Source: DAOTTY01 sp964451095
GTDB lineage: Bacteria; Chloroflexota; Anaerolineae; Aggregatilineales; Phototrophicaceae
NCBI GenBank assembly: GCA_964451095.1
Contig: CAYVGI010000112.1
Span: forward strand, 1 to 16,813
Direction of reading: 5' to 3'
DNA length: 16,813 nt
In this document: one piece after another, positions 1 to 6,143 of the stretch
How the letters are laid out: each line of letters starts with the position of its first letter
Numbering within the stretch: the first letter of the stretch is position 1
Notes under the pieces: model-generated
Told to the model about the DNA's origin: nothing
Databases searched by the model: none
Seen by the model: only the letters and a program-made list of their open reading frames with translations
Position numbers and translations under genes: made by a program

Positions 1-31
1 TCAATTTGACACCGAGCCTATTCTCAACAAT

Positions 32-265
32 TTAGCTCCGAACCTGCACTAGCACCAGGATGGTCACTGCCACGCTGAGCAGTTCGGTGTACACGTTGGT
101 GGTGTAGCCCATTCGGTCTGCGAACAGCAGCAGCCCCAACCCGATGAGCGCTGCCAGCACCAGTATCTCAAACGAGTAGTCCACCATAAAGCTGCGGGCG
201 GGTTCACGTAGGCGCTGGGACTCCTGCCAGCGCTCGTCAAAGGTGTTCGGAAGGGGATCGGACAT
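32..265 (-). CDS. Small two-helix membrane protein, unknown function
   Basis: A 77-residue protein starting MSDPLPNTFDERW. I chose the ATG at 265 because AGGAG at 274-278 lies 8 nt upstream; a TTG nine codons earlier has no comparable site. The first 28 or so residues are polar and charged. They are followed by two hydrophobic segments, about residues 31-50 (ending in GLGLLLFA) and about 60-75 (LLSVAVTILVLVQV). The protein stops almost directly after the second helix, with VRS. The second segment, preceded by NVYTELL, recalls membrane-anchored bacterial proteins that continue into a soluble domain after such a helix, so this could be a truncated relative. No enzymatic motif is visible and I do not recognise a family. 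It is divergent from the lipoprotein pair. Confidence 0.6.
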   Translation of the reverse strand: MSDPLPNTFDERWQESQRLREPARSFMVDYSFEILVLAALIGLGLLLFADRMGYTTNVYTELLSVAVTILVLVQVRS

Positions 266-291
266 GCCAGACGCTCCTGTTTTTTGCGGCA

Positions 292-297
292 ATTATA
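292..297 (-). promoter_or_regulatory. Perfect -10 box for the small membrane protein gene
   Basis: The minus strand reads TATAAT here, 26 nt upstream of the ATG at 265, giving a predicted leader of about 20 nt that contains the AGGAG site. The -35 region is poor (TTAACG about 15 bp upstream is the best match), so activity would rest mainly on the -10 element. Confidence 0.45.
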
Positions 298-426
298 CCG
301 TGTTGGCATTGCCGTTAACCCCACCCACGCTTGCACGCACACGCCATTGGCGCTACGCTATGGGTAATTGACACAGCAAGTTCGCTTGCCATGTGCCTGA
401 ATTCACCCTCAAGGAGCCGTTCATCC

Positions 427-1230
427 ATGTACCGTCTGCATCTGGTCGCGTTGTGGAGTGCCGCCGTTGTGTTGTTGGTCGCGTGCGGTGGTGCCGGCGG
501 CAACCAAGAACTGCCGACCGTCGTCAGCCTGGATACGATACAAGAAGCTGAACCTGTGGCGGCGACGGAAGAACCCACCGTCGAGCCAACGCGGGTGGTG
601 CTGCCGACTGCGACAGACCCGCCGCCCATCACCCTGGAACCTGTGCAGGATAACCGCGCCGCTGCCGTGCCAGAGGCAGTGCCAGAGGAAGAACCGCCGA
701 CGGACACGCCGCCAGACCCGAACGCGCCTGTTCCCACCGCTGCCCCCACCATACCGGACATTAGCATCCTCAGTGGCTTTGCCTTCGCAGCAGAGTTCCC
801 GTCTACGGGTGGCACGATGGAACTGGAAAACCCCTACACGGTGGAAAGCATCGTAGACCCGCAGGCGGCGTACTACGGCAATGGGCGGGTGCAAATACCG
901 CTCCGTGCCATCCAGGGACCGAACCGCATAGCAACGTTCCTCATCTGGCAGCAGGCACTGGTGCCCGCCACCTACGAGATCACCTTTGCGGAAGAGTCCA
1001 GCCCCGATAGCACCGCGCCGTTCACAATGGTCGGCACGGAACTGAACATCGGGGGCAGTCCGCCCGCCGCGCTCATGCCCGGCACCGCCAGCGGCACCTT
1101 CACGCTGGAAAACGCCGACCTGACCAGCCTCGCCGGGACGTTCCAGTTCACCGGGCGGACGGAAAACGGTCCGGTTGGTATGAGTGTGCGCTTTATCGGC
1201 ATCACCGCCTATGAGATTGGCGATTCCTAG
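427..1230 (+). CDS. Lipoprotein with Pro/Thr-rich linker and C-terminal beta domain
   Basis: A 267-residue protein with a lipoprotein signal: MYRLHLVALW, a hydrophobic core, then LLVAC with the lipidation Cys at residue 20. The ATG at 427 fits this signal and has AAGGAG at 411-416, 10 nt upstream; an in-frame extension to 331 has neither advantage. After the Cys comes a Gly/Asn turn and a long low-complexity linker rich in Pro, Glu and Thr (about residues 25-110), as in surface-anchored proteins. A C-terminal domain starting around ISILSGFAF (about residue 113) has alternating hydrophobic residues typical of beta sandwiches and ends in GTFQFTGRT and MSVRFIG. The same ending pattern occurs in the next gene, so the two are paralogues. 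Function unknown; probably displayed on the outer face of the membrane. Confidence 0.8.
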   Translation: MYRLHLVALWSAAVVLLVACGGAGGNQELPTVVSLDTIQEAEPVAATEEPTVEPTRVVLPTATDPPPITLEPVQDNRAAAVPEAVPEEEPPTDTPPDPNAPVPTAAPTIPDISILSGFAFAAEFPSTGGTMELENPYTVESIVDPQAAYYGNGRVQIPLRAIQGPNRIATFLIWQQALVPATYEITFAEESSPDSTAPFTMVGTELNIGGSPPAALMPGTASGTFTLENADLTSLAGTFQFTGRTENGPVGMSVRFIGITAYEIGDS

Positions 1231-1864
1231 TACCGCATGGTGGCTGATCGGTGTGTGTCTGGTGGTGGGGTGCGTGCCCTCACCAGACGCCGCCCTTCCC
1301 AACGCGCAGCCCATCCAACCAGCTATTGAGCAGATAGCGACGTTACCCCCTGGGGCATCCCCTGCTGCCAGTTCGAACACACCCAACGCTACGCCCCGCC
1401 CGGTCGCGCCGCCGCGTGTGCCCGGCATCAGCATTCCCAGCGGTTATGCGCTCACCGTCGCGTTTGCCAACCCGGGTGCCAGCTTCTCCGCAGAAGTCCC
1501 CGCGAGTGCCAGCGTGGGCGCTCGCTTAGACGGTGGGGCGGTGCAGTGGGGCATCAGCACGAACGCAAGCAGCAGCAGCGGGATTGATTTTGTGCTCCGC
1601 TGGAATGCTGACCTGCCCCCAGGCACACATGCTATCGCTCACACCACACAGGACGCAATGGCACCTGTGCAGCTCGTCAGTGCGTGGTTCATCACGGAAA
1701 ACAGCCGCATTTCCGATGTGCTGCCCCCCTCTGTCAGTGGCACGCTCACCCTCACAGAAACAACCCCCACATCTGTCAGCGGCACATTCCAGTGGGCGGG
1801 TGCCAGCGACCAGCACGCCGTTGGCGTTAGCGGGCGCTTTGTGGGAGTTCCACTGTCGTCGTAA
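1211..1864 (+). CDS. Lipoprotein, paralogue of the preceding gene
   Basis: A 217-residue lipoprotein starting MRLAIPSTAWW with the lipobox VVGC (Cys 21). The start ATG at 1211 lies inside the end of the upstream gene, giving a 20-nt overlap, and has no clear ribosome-binding site. Translation is therefore probably coupled to the first lipoprotein. A short Pro/Ala/Thr-rich linker is followed by a domain that begins VPGISIPSGYAL and ends SGTFQWAGAS ... GVSGRFVGV. These match IPDISILSGFAF and AGTFQFTGRT ... GMSVRFIGI of the neighbour in order and spacing, so I see an old tandem duplication with a shortened linker. I recognise no family. A GTG at 1184 would extend it but would place residues in front of the signal peptide. 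Confidence 0.78.
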   Translation: MRLAIPSTAWWLIGVCLVVGCVPSPDAALPNAQPIQPAIEQIATLPPGASPAASSNTPNATPRPVAPPRVPGISIPSGYALTVAFANPGASFSAEVPASASVGARLDGGAVQWGISTNASSSSGIDFVLRWNADLPPGTHAIAHTTQDAMAPVQLVSAWFITENSRISDVLPPSVSGTLTLTETTPTSVSGTFQWAGASDQHAVGVSGRFVGVPLSS

Positions 1865-1886
1865 TGTTCCTTCACACGAAATTCAC

Positions 1887-1919
1887 AGCGTAAAGCTGCA
1901 TCCGTAAAAAATTTACGCT
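1887..1919. repeat. Inverted repeat in the gap after the lipoprotein pair
   Basis: AGCGTAAA at 1887-1894 pairs with TTTACGCT at 1912-1919 (8-bp perfect arms, 17-nt loop). A second choice of left arm, CGTAAA at 1903-1908, pairs with TTTACG at 1912-1917 over a 3-nt loop, so the two left arms compete for the same right arm. No T tract follows, so it does not look like a standard intrinsic terminator. It sits just upstream of the promoter of the response-regulator gene. Confidence 0.4.
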
Positions 1920-1950
1920 ATTCATGCTGCATTCATGCTATATTCATTCC
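1920..1950 (+). promoter_or_regulatory. Three 11-bp direct repeats overlapping an extended -10 promoter
   Basis: ATTCATGCT occurs at 1920-1928 and 1931-1939, and ATTCATTCC at 1942-1950. The iterations start exactly 11 bp apart, that is, on the same face of the helix. Within them, TGCTATATT at 1936-1944 is an extended -10 element (TATATT, 5 of 6), about 30 nt upstream of the response-regulator ORF. There is no good -35 hexamer, which would be expected at an activator-dependent promoter. The 11-bp direct-repeat geometry is that of OmpR/PhoB-type winged-helix operators; the binding protein is inferred, not identified. Confidence 0.45.
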
Positions 1951-1973
1951 AGTGGCATCATTAAGCAAAGCAA

Positions 1974-2378
1974 ATGGGAACACAATACGTTATGGCACTT
2001 ATTGTAGTGGTAGACGACTTTGAACCGGGCAACAAACTCACTGCGAAGATCCTGCGGGGTGCTGGGCACGATGTGGTGCAGTTCACAAACGGCTTCGACG
2101 CACTTGCCTACCTGGAAACTGGGGGTGTGGACTTGATGATTACCGACATCACCATGCCGCACATGGATGGCTTTGTGCTGTGCCAGGAAGTAAAGTCCAT
2201 GTGGGGAGATAACTGCTTTCCCATCATTGTGATGTCTGCACGGCAGAGCAACCGTGATCGTTTTGCTGCCTATGATGTGGGCGCGAGCGCGTACCTGACC
2301 AAGCCGACCAGCAAGCGTGATCTGCTGTTTGCAGTGGACAGCCTGCTTGATGAGGTAGAGCTGGAGCACCGCTGGTAG
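1974..2378 (+). CDS. Stand-alone response-regulator receiver (CheY-like) protein
   Basis: A 134-residue single-domain receiver protein. All the signature residues of a phosphorylatable REC domain are present: the acidic pair DD at 14-15 (VVVDD), the phospho-acceptor Asp 58 in MITDITMP, the switch Ser 88 in IVMSAR, and Lys 110 in YLTKP. There is no DNA-binding or enzymatic output domain; the C-terminus ends with EVELEHRW right after the last helix. Output must be through a partner, as in CheY, Spo0F or DivK-like proteins. No histidine kinase is in the window, so it is an orphan here. Two starts are possible: ATG 1974 and ATG 1992 (MALIVVVDD). Neither has a strong ribosome-binding site, and the shorter form would still contain the complete domain. 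Confidence 0.9.
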   Translation: MGTQYVMALIVVVDDFEPGNKLTAKILRGAGHDVVQFTNGFDALAYLETGGVDLMITDITMPHMDGFVLCQEVKSMWGDNCFPIIVMSARQSNRDRFAAYDVGASAYLTKPTSKRDLLFAVDSLLDEVELEHRW

Positions 2379-2427
2379 CCCCAGGGGTGCTTTGGGTTCG
2401 CTTCTGTCCGTCGCTGAACTCTTACGG

Positions 2428-3213
2428 TTAGGTCGCGCCCAGCGCGAGCGGGGGGGTCGTTGGCGCGTTACTCCCAGACTCCGGCTCTACCGAAACTCCA
2501 ATTGCGTTTACCTGTGCGAGTGGCAAGCTGGGTTGGAACGGGAACACGACCTCACCTTGCGCCCCCGGACGGAAAAGCCCCGCACTTACCGGTGTTTCTC
2601 CCATAATCAACCACAACTGATACGTTTCGCCCTCGTTCACCTGCGGCAAGCTCTCTGCCGTTAGCCAGGCATTTGCTGTGTTGGTGTCCCACAGGATTGT
2701 CGCCAGTTGGCGCGTTTCATCTACCGTGCTGTTTAGTGGGAAGCGCTGCAAGTTCTGGTTCGTTGCCAACGTAATGACGGTATCATTTTCCTGTTGCAGC
2801 CGTTGTATCTCCGCCTGCGCATCCCCTAGCTGGCGCACCCAGTACACATTGGTGAGCACCAGCGCCGCTGCCGCCAGCCCGGCTACTGCCCAGCCCACCC
2901 AAGCGGGTACGCGGGAGGGCGTTTTGTCGCCGATTACCTCGAACAGCGGTGTGTCGTCTGTGTGAGTAGCGCGTGCAGCATCAATAATGCGGTCGTGTAA
3001 GTCTGCGGGCGGCTCAATTGGTGCCATTTCATCAAGCAGCGCACTAGAAAGCGCGACGTAATCCTCGATCTGCCCGGCAGATTCCGGGCACAGCGGCAGC
3101 AGTTCTTCCACCCGTGCTTGTTCGGTGGCGGTTGTCGCACCGATGACGTAGGCGGGCAACAGTGCTTCCAACTCATCACACGGGGATGGCTTGGCTTTAG
3201 GGGTTTGGTTCAT
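2428..3213 (-). CDS. RskA-type membrane anti-sigma factor
   Basis: A 261-residue protein with three parts. Residues about 12-65 form a helical anti-sigma domain (LEALLPAYVIGA...EQARVEELLPLCPES). The position of the usual second Cys of the zinc-binding CxxC is Ser, so a zinc site of the ZAS type is unlikely. Residues about 103-126 are a single membrane helix (WVGWAVAGLAAAALVLTN), followed by a short coiled-coil-like stretch to about 146. Residues about 150-261 form the external RskA domain, with the family pattern YQLWLIMGETPVSAGLF and VSVEPESGSNAPTTPPLAL. It lies downstream of the ECF sigma gene on the same strand, the normal arrangement for a sigma/anti-sigma pair. RskA-type proteins hold the sigma factor at the membrane until they are cleaved by proteases. 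It has its own candidate promoter in the 134-bp gap upstream. Confidence 0.9.
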   Translation of the reverse strand: MNQTPKAKPSPCDELEALLPAYVIGATTATEQARVEELLPLCPESAGQIEDYVALSSALLDEMAPIEPPADLHDRIIDAARATHTDDTPLFEVIGDKTPSRVPAWVGWAVAGLAAAALVLTNVYWVRQLGDAQAEIQRLQQENDTVITLATNQNLQRFPLNSTVDETRQLATILWDTNTANAWLTAESLPQVNEGETYQLWLIMGETPVSAGLFRPGAQGEVVFPFQPSLPLAQVNAIGVSVEPESGSNAPTTPPLALGAT

Positions 3214-3253
3214 AACGATAGTTCAATCACTGATTTTTTTCGCTTCACAAGGT

Positions 3254-3293
3254 CTTACGATAAATTGCGCGTATCGGATGAGAATTGCAAAAA
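3254..3293 (-). promoter_or_regulatory. Candidate ECF-type promoter of the anti-sigma gene
   Basis: The minus strand contains TTTTTGCAATTCTCATCCG (3293 down to 3275), followed after a 16-nt spacer (counted from CATCC) by CGTAAG at 3259-3254. Seventeen of the 19 positions of the upstream block are identical to a block in front of the first ferritin-like gene on the other strand (4041-4059), which has CGAAAG at the same place plus 1 bp. The -10 lies about 40 nt from the anti-sigma ATG. CATCC plus a CGAA/CGTA-like -10 resembles what I recall of SigK-type promoters. No such block is found before the sigma gene itself. Confidence 0.6.
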
Positions 3294-3347
3294 ACTTATA
3301 TCAATTTCATAACTGGGACGTTTGGGTGGCGGTTGTGCCTTGCAATG

Positions 3348-3908
3348 TTATTCCGTCTCCCGCATCCACAACCCACGCAGTGTTTGCAGCCCGCTGCGAA
3401 TGCGTGATTTTACGGTGCCCAAAGGTTGTTGCAGGTAGCTGGCGATCTCCGTGTGCGTCATGCCCTGGAAGAACGCAAGTCGAATTGCTTCGATCTGGTC
3501 TTCTGGCAATGAGTTTACCAGTTCCCGCAGCAAATCGGCGTCGTCTGCTTTGCCAGCACGCATCCCACTTTCTGTACCCAGCGTCGTCAGCACATCATCC
3601 AAACCAATCGCCGTGGGGGGAGTCTGACGTTTTTCCTTGCGCAGTCGATCTACCGCTGTGTAGCGTGCAACGGTGAGCAGCCATGTGCGCAGGGTACCTC
3701 TGTCCGGGTTCCATTGTGCAGCGTTGTGCCACACCTTCATAAACGTGTCTTGGGTTGCTTCTTCCGCGAGGTTTCGCTCTTTGAGCACCCGCAGGCACAG
3801 CCCAAAGACATGCCCTCCGTAGCGCGTGTACAACTCGGACAGTGCGCTATCGTCCTTGTTCATGATTCGCCTAATGAGTTCGGCGTCGTCTGGTGCGTTA
3901 TCAGTCAT
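3348..3908 (-). CDS. ECF sigma factor (SigK/RpoE-like)
   Basis: A 186-residue group 4 sigma-70 protein. Region 2 spans about residues 22-94 (ALSELYTRYGGHVFGLCLRV, then EEATQDTFMKVWHNA, and RTWLLTVARYTAVDRLR). Region 4 spans about 125-180 (LPEDQIEAIRLAFFQGMTHTEIA, then LGTVKSRIRSGL) with an intact helix-turn-helix. There is no region 3 and no C-terminal extension. It directs RNA polymerase to a small set of stress or envelope promoters. The gene precedes the RskA-type anti-sigma gene, which is its likely partner. An extended -10 element about 45 nt upstream suggests expression by the housekeeping polymerase. The most visible candidate target is the divergent ferritin-like operon, through the shared promoter block. 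Confidence 0.93.
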   Translation of the reverse strand: MTDNAPDDAELIRRIMNKDDSALSELYTRYGGHVFGLCLRVLKERNLAEEATQDTFMKVWHNAAQWNPDRGTLRTWLLTVARYTAVDRLRKEKRQTPPTAIGLDDVLTTLGTESGMRAGKADDADLLRELVNSLPEDQIEAIRLAFFQGMTHTEIASYLQQPLGTVKSRIRSGLQTLRGLWMRETE

Positions 3909-3952
3909 GCGTACAGGTTGTCACCCAGCGTCCCCCTCGGTTCAAGATGATT

Positions 3953-3961
3953 AGTGTAGCA
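3953..3961 (-). promoter_or_regulatory. Extended -10 element upstream of the ECF sigma gene
   Basis: The minus strand reads TGCTACACT (TGn followed by TACACT, 4 of 6 to consensus) about 45 nt upstream of the sigma ATG. No good -35 is present, consistent with an extended -10 promoter. It does not resemble the ECF-type block found at the two neighbouring genes. Confidence 0.35.
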
Positions 3962-3981
3962 TGTGCCGTAGTAAGCGCCTA

Positions 3982-3994
3982 TCCACCAGGTGGA
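3982..3994. repeat. 13-bp palindrome between the sigma gene and the ferritin-like operon
   Basis: TCCACC-A-GGTGGA is a perfect inverted repeat with a one-base centre, about 30 bp upstream of the extended -10 of the sigma gene. The 289-bp gap 3909-4197 holds this palindrome, two candidate divergent promoters and no gene. It may be a repressor or activator site; nothing identifies the binding protein. Confidence 0.3.
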
Positions 3995-4040
3995 GGGTCT
4001 GACATCGTTTATGAGTGTAAGATTAAAAACCTTGGCTATT

Positions 4041-4081
4041 TTTTAGCAATTCCCATCCGTTTACCGGGTCACTTGCGAAAG
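4041..4081 (+). promoter_or_regulatory. Candidate ECF-type promoter of the ferritin-like operon
   Basis: TTTTAGCAATTCCCATCCG at 4041-4059 is followed by CGAAAG at 4076-4081 (17 nt after CATCC). The upstream block matches the one before the anti-sigma gene in 17 of 19 positions, on the opposite strand 0.76 kb away. The predicted leader to the ATG at 4198 is about 110 nt. I infer that both are read by the adjacent ECF sigma factor. Confidence 0.6.
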
Positions 4082-4197
4082 GGTGGGTGTAAGAGCCAAT
4101 GATTCACGGGTACCCAATACTTCCCGAACCCCACATGCGCACACTGGGATACGGGCATCGGCTTAATGTATGCAAACAAAACAGAGGAAACTGAAAC

Positions 4198-4935
4198 ATG
4201 GCATCCCTTTCACGACGTGTCTTTTTGAAAAATAGTTCGTTGCTCACGGGGCTTGCTGCTGTGGGCGCAACCGGACTCTTTGGCTTTGACCGTGCATTTG
4301 CCCAGCAGATGACCAGCGAAAACGACGACGTACAAACCATCCTGAACCTGGCATCCACTGCGGAACTGTTCGCTTCCACCCACTACCTCGCTGCCATTAC
4401 CGCAGCAGAGGCAGGCGACCTGGATTTGGATCAGCTAGAAATTGCTTACATGAAGACGGCATTCATCGCAGAGCGCGACCACTACGACTTGCTGCTATCC
4501 CTGGGTGCGGAGCCAGTCGTAACGGAATTCTTCGTGCCGGAGAACCTGTTTAGCGATGTGAGCATGTTCTCGGAGATCACCGAGGTGGCAGAGACCACAT
4601 TTACGTCTGCTTACCTAGCAGCCACACGTATTTTCGCCAGCGCTGGTGAAACCGCCTTTGCCGTCACCACTGCGCAGATTGCGGGTGTAGAGGCAGAACA
4701 CCGTGCCCTAGTTCGCCAGATCGGTATGCGCACACCGAACAACCTACCCTACGCGCAGTTCCAGTTCAACAACGTCTCCGACGCGGTGCCCACGCTGCAA
4801 CCGTTCCTGGATGGCTCTGCCGACGGGTTTGTCGGTCCGGTAGCACCACCCACAGACGAAGAAGTGACGATGATCCGCGACCAGGGAGAAAACCTGGGTT
4901 ACGACGCAACGGTGCAGCCCTTCGCGGCAATGTAA
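4198..4935 (+). CDS. Tat-exported ferritin-like protein (Ferritin_2 type)
   Basis: A 245-residue protein. The Tat signal is at residues 1-36: LSRRVFLKNSS followed by a Gly/Ala-rich hydrophobic stretch and AFAQ. AGAGGA at 4183-4188 supports this start. The mature part is a four-helix ferritin-like bundle with a carboxylate/His pattern expected for a di-iron site: Glu 56 (TAELFA), Glu 92 and His 95 (AERDHY), Glu 132 (VAETTF), and Glu 165 and His 168 (VEAEHR). Being exported by Tat, it probably folds and loads metal in the cytoplasm before acting outside. Substrate and activity are unknown for this family; iron handling or oxidant defence are guesses. It is followed after 71 bp by a close paralogue, and both are probably transcribed from the ECF-type promoter upstream. 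Confidence 0.88.
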   Translation: MASLSRRVFLKNSSLLTGLAAVGATGLFGFDRAFAQQMTSENDDVQTILNLASTAELFASTHYLAAITAAEAGDLDLDQLEIAYMKTAFIAERDHYDLLLSLGAEPVVTEFFVPENLFSDVSMFSEITEVAETTFTSAYLAATRIFASAGETAFAVTTAQIAGVEAEHRALVRQIGMRTPNNLPYAQFQFNNVSDAVPTLQPFLDGSADGFVGPVAPPTDEEVTMIRDQGENLGYDATVQPFAAM

Positions 4936-5006
4936 GCGTCTCGATTCCGACATAACCACACGATTTATTGATACGCATTAGCAGAGAAAACGGAGAAAAG
5001 AACCAC

Positions 5007-6002
5007 ATGAACAAGAACGGAATCTCACGACGCGGCTTTTTACGCGGGCTAACCCTGGCAGCAGGTGCATCCGCTGTCGGCACAAACGCGATGTTCGGCT
5101 TTAGCCGCGCCTTCGCCCAAGATGCCACTGGCACGGACGACGACATCGCAACGGTGATTAACCTCGCCGCCACCGCAGAACTGTTCGCTTCTACTCACTA
5201 CCTTGCCGCAATCAACGCGGTGGAGAGTGGCGACCTGGCACTGGACGACATTCAGCTTGCCTACCTCAAGACGGCGTTTGCGGCGGAGCGCGACCACTAC
5301 GACCTGCTGCTGTCCCTTGGCGCGGAGCCAGTCGTAAACGAGTTCTTCGTACCAGAGAACCTATTCAGCGATGTGAGCATGTTCTCGGAGATCACCGAGG
5401 TGGCAGAGACGGTGTTTGTCAACGCCTACCTCGCCGCTACACGCATCTTCACGGAACTGGGCGAGGTCGGTTTTGCCGTCACCACCGCTCAGATTTCCGC
5501 AGTTGAGGCAGAGCACCGTGCCCTGGTTCGCCAGATCGGTATGCGCACACCGAACAACATCTCGTACCAGATCGTTGAGTTCCTCAACGTGAGTGACGCG
5601 GTGCCCACGCTGCAACCGTTCCTGGACGGCTCTGCAGATGGGTTTGTGGGTCCGGTAGCACCGCCCACCGAGGAAGACGTGATGATGATCCGCGCAGATG
5701 CAGCAAACATTGGTTACATGAGCGATGTGCTGCCGTTTGCCGCAATCCAGGCATCCCAACCAGAAGAAATGACTGGCACCACCGCGACGATCACGGCGCG
5801 TAGCCAGAATGTGAACATCCGCCAGAACACCGGCACAGAGTTCCCGGTGGTTGGTGTGTTACAGGCGGGGCAGTCCACCACCATTAACGGTCAGCGCATG
5901 GGTGATGACGGGTTCACCTGGTGGCGTGTCGCTGACGGCGGTTGGATTCGCTCCGACACGGTAAACGCCGACGGCAACGCCCAGAATGTACCTGCCGTTT
6001 AA
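5007..6002 (+). CDS. Tat-exported ferritin-like protein with C-terminal SH3 domain
   Basis: A 331-residue protein starting at ATG 5007, with GGAG 11 nt upstream. It has a Tat signal (ISRRGFLRGLTLAAG ... AFAQ, cleavage near residue 38). Residues about 45-246 are a ferritin-like bundle about three quarters identical to the previous gene by hand count, with the same di-iron pattern (Glu 58, Glu 94/His 97, Glu 134, Glu 167/His 170). Unlike its neighbour it continues into a bacterial SH3-like domain at about 258-320 (NVNIRQNTGTEFPVVGVLQ ... WWRVADGGWIRSD). Such domains commonly bind cell-wall peptides or sugars, so this copy may be held at the envelope while the shorter one is free. A 44-nt stretch (5367-5410) is identical to 4552-4595, indicating recent duplication or gene conversion. 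An intrinsic terminator follows. Confidence 0.9.
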   Translation: MNKNGISRRGFLRGLTLAAGASAVGTNAMFGFSRAFAQDATGTDDDIATVINLAATAELFASTHYLAAINAVESGDLALDDIQLAYLKTAFAAERDHYDLLLSLGAEPVVNEFFVPENLFSDVSMFSEITEVAETVFVNAYLAATRIFTELGEVGFAVTTAQISAVEAEHRALVRQIGMRTPNNISYQIVEFLNVSDAVPTLQPFLDGSADGFVGPVAPPTEEDVMMIRADAANIGYMSDVLPFAAIQASQPEEMTGTTATITARSQNVNIRQNTGTEFPVVGVLQAGQSTTINGQRMGDDGFTWWRVADGGWIRSDTVNADGNAQNVPAV

Positions 6003-6097
6003 CAATTGACCCTTTGTGTATACCTGCGGGGGAGTTGAGGGCGGGGTGCTGCTCGGGCCCTCCCGGGCCACCTGGAAACTCTCCCGACCCCAGGATA

Positions 6098-6132
6098 ACT
6101 GTCCCTGTGTAACAGCAGGGACAGTCTTTTTT
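6098..6132 (+). terminator. Strong intrinsic terminator of the ferritin-like operon
   Basis: ACTGTCCCTG (6098-6107) and CAGGGACAGT (6116-6125) form a perfect 10-bp stem with an 8-nt loop, followed by CTTTTTT. The T tract is only on the plus-strand side, so it terminates the ferritin-like operon and not the converging isomerase gene. Confidence 0.92.
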
Positions 6133-6143
6133 GTGGGGCTTGC

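Noticed and set aside
368..373. Perfect TTGACA upstream of the lipoprotein pair
   Set aside because: No acceptable -10 hexamer is found 16-18 bp downstream (sequence around 390-397 is CATGTGCC), so I do not call a promoter.
315..815. A Gly/Ser/Val-rich minus-strand frame that looks like a low-complexity surface protein
   Set aside because: It is the complement of the Pro/Thr/Glu-rich linker of the lipoprotein, which explains its composition.
421..1434. A 337-codon open frame on the minus strand
   Set aside because: It lies antisense to the two lipoprotein genes, is rich in Gly/Arg from complementary codons, has no recognisable domain and no ribosome-binding site. The lipoproteins have signal peptides and a matching paralogue pattern.
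2379..2427. Short CCCC-A-GGGG repeat between the convergent receiver and anti-sigma genes as a bidirectional terminator
   Set aside because: The stem is only 4 bp with an impossible one-base loop and there is no proper T tract.
6055..6071. GC-rich palindromic run GGGCCC/CCCGGG after the ferritin pair as a terminator
   Set aside because: Stem choices are short and no T tract follows; the 10-bp stem at 6098-6125 with CTTTTTT is clearly the terminator.
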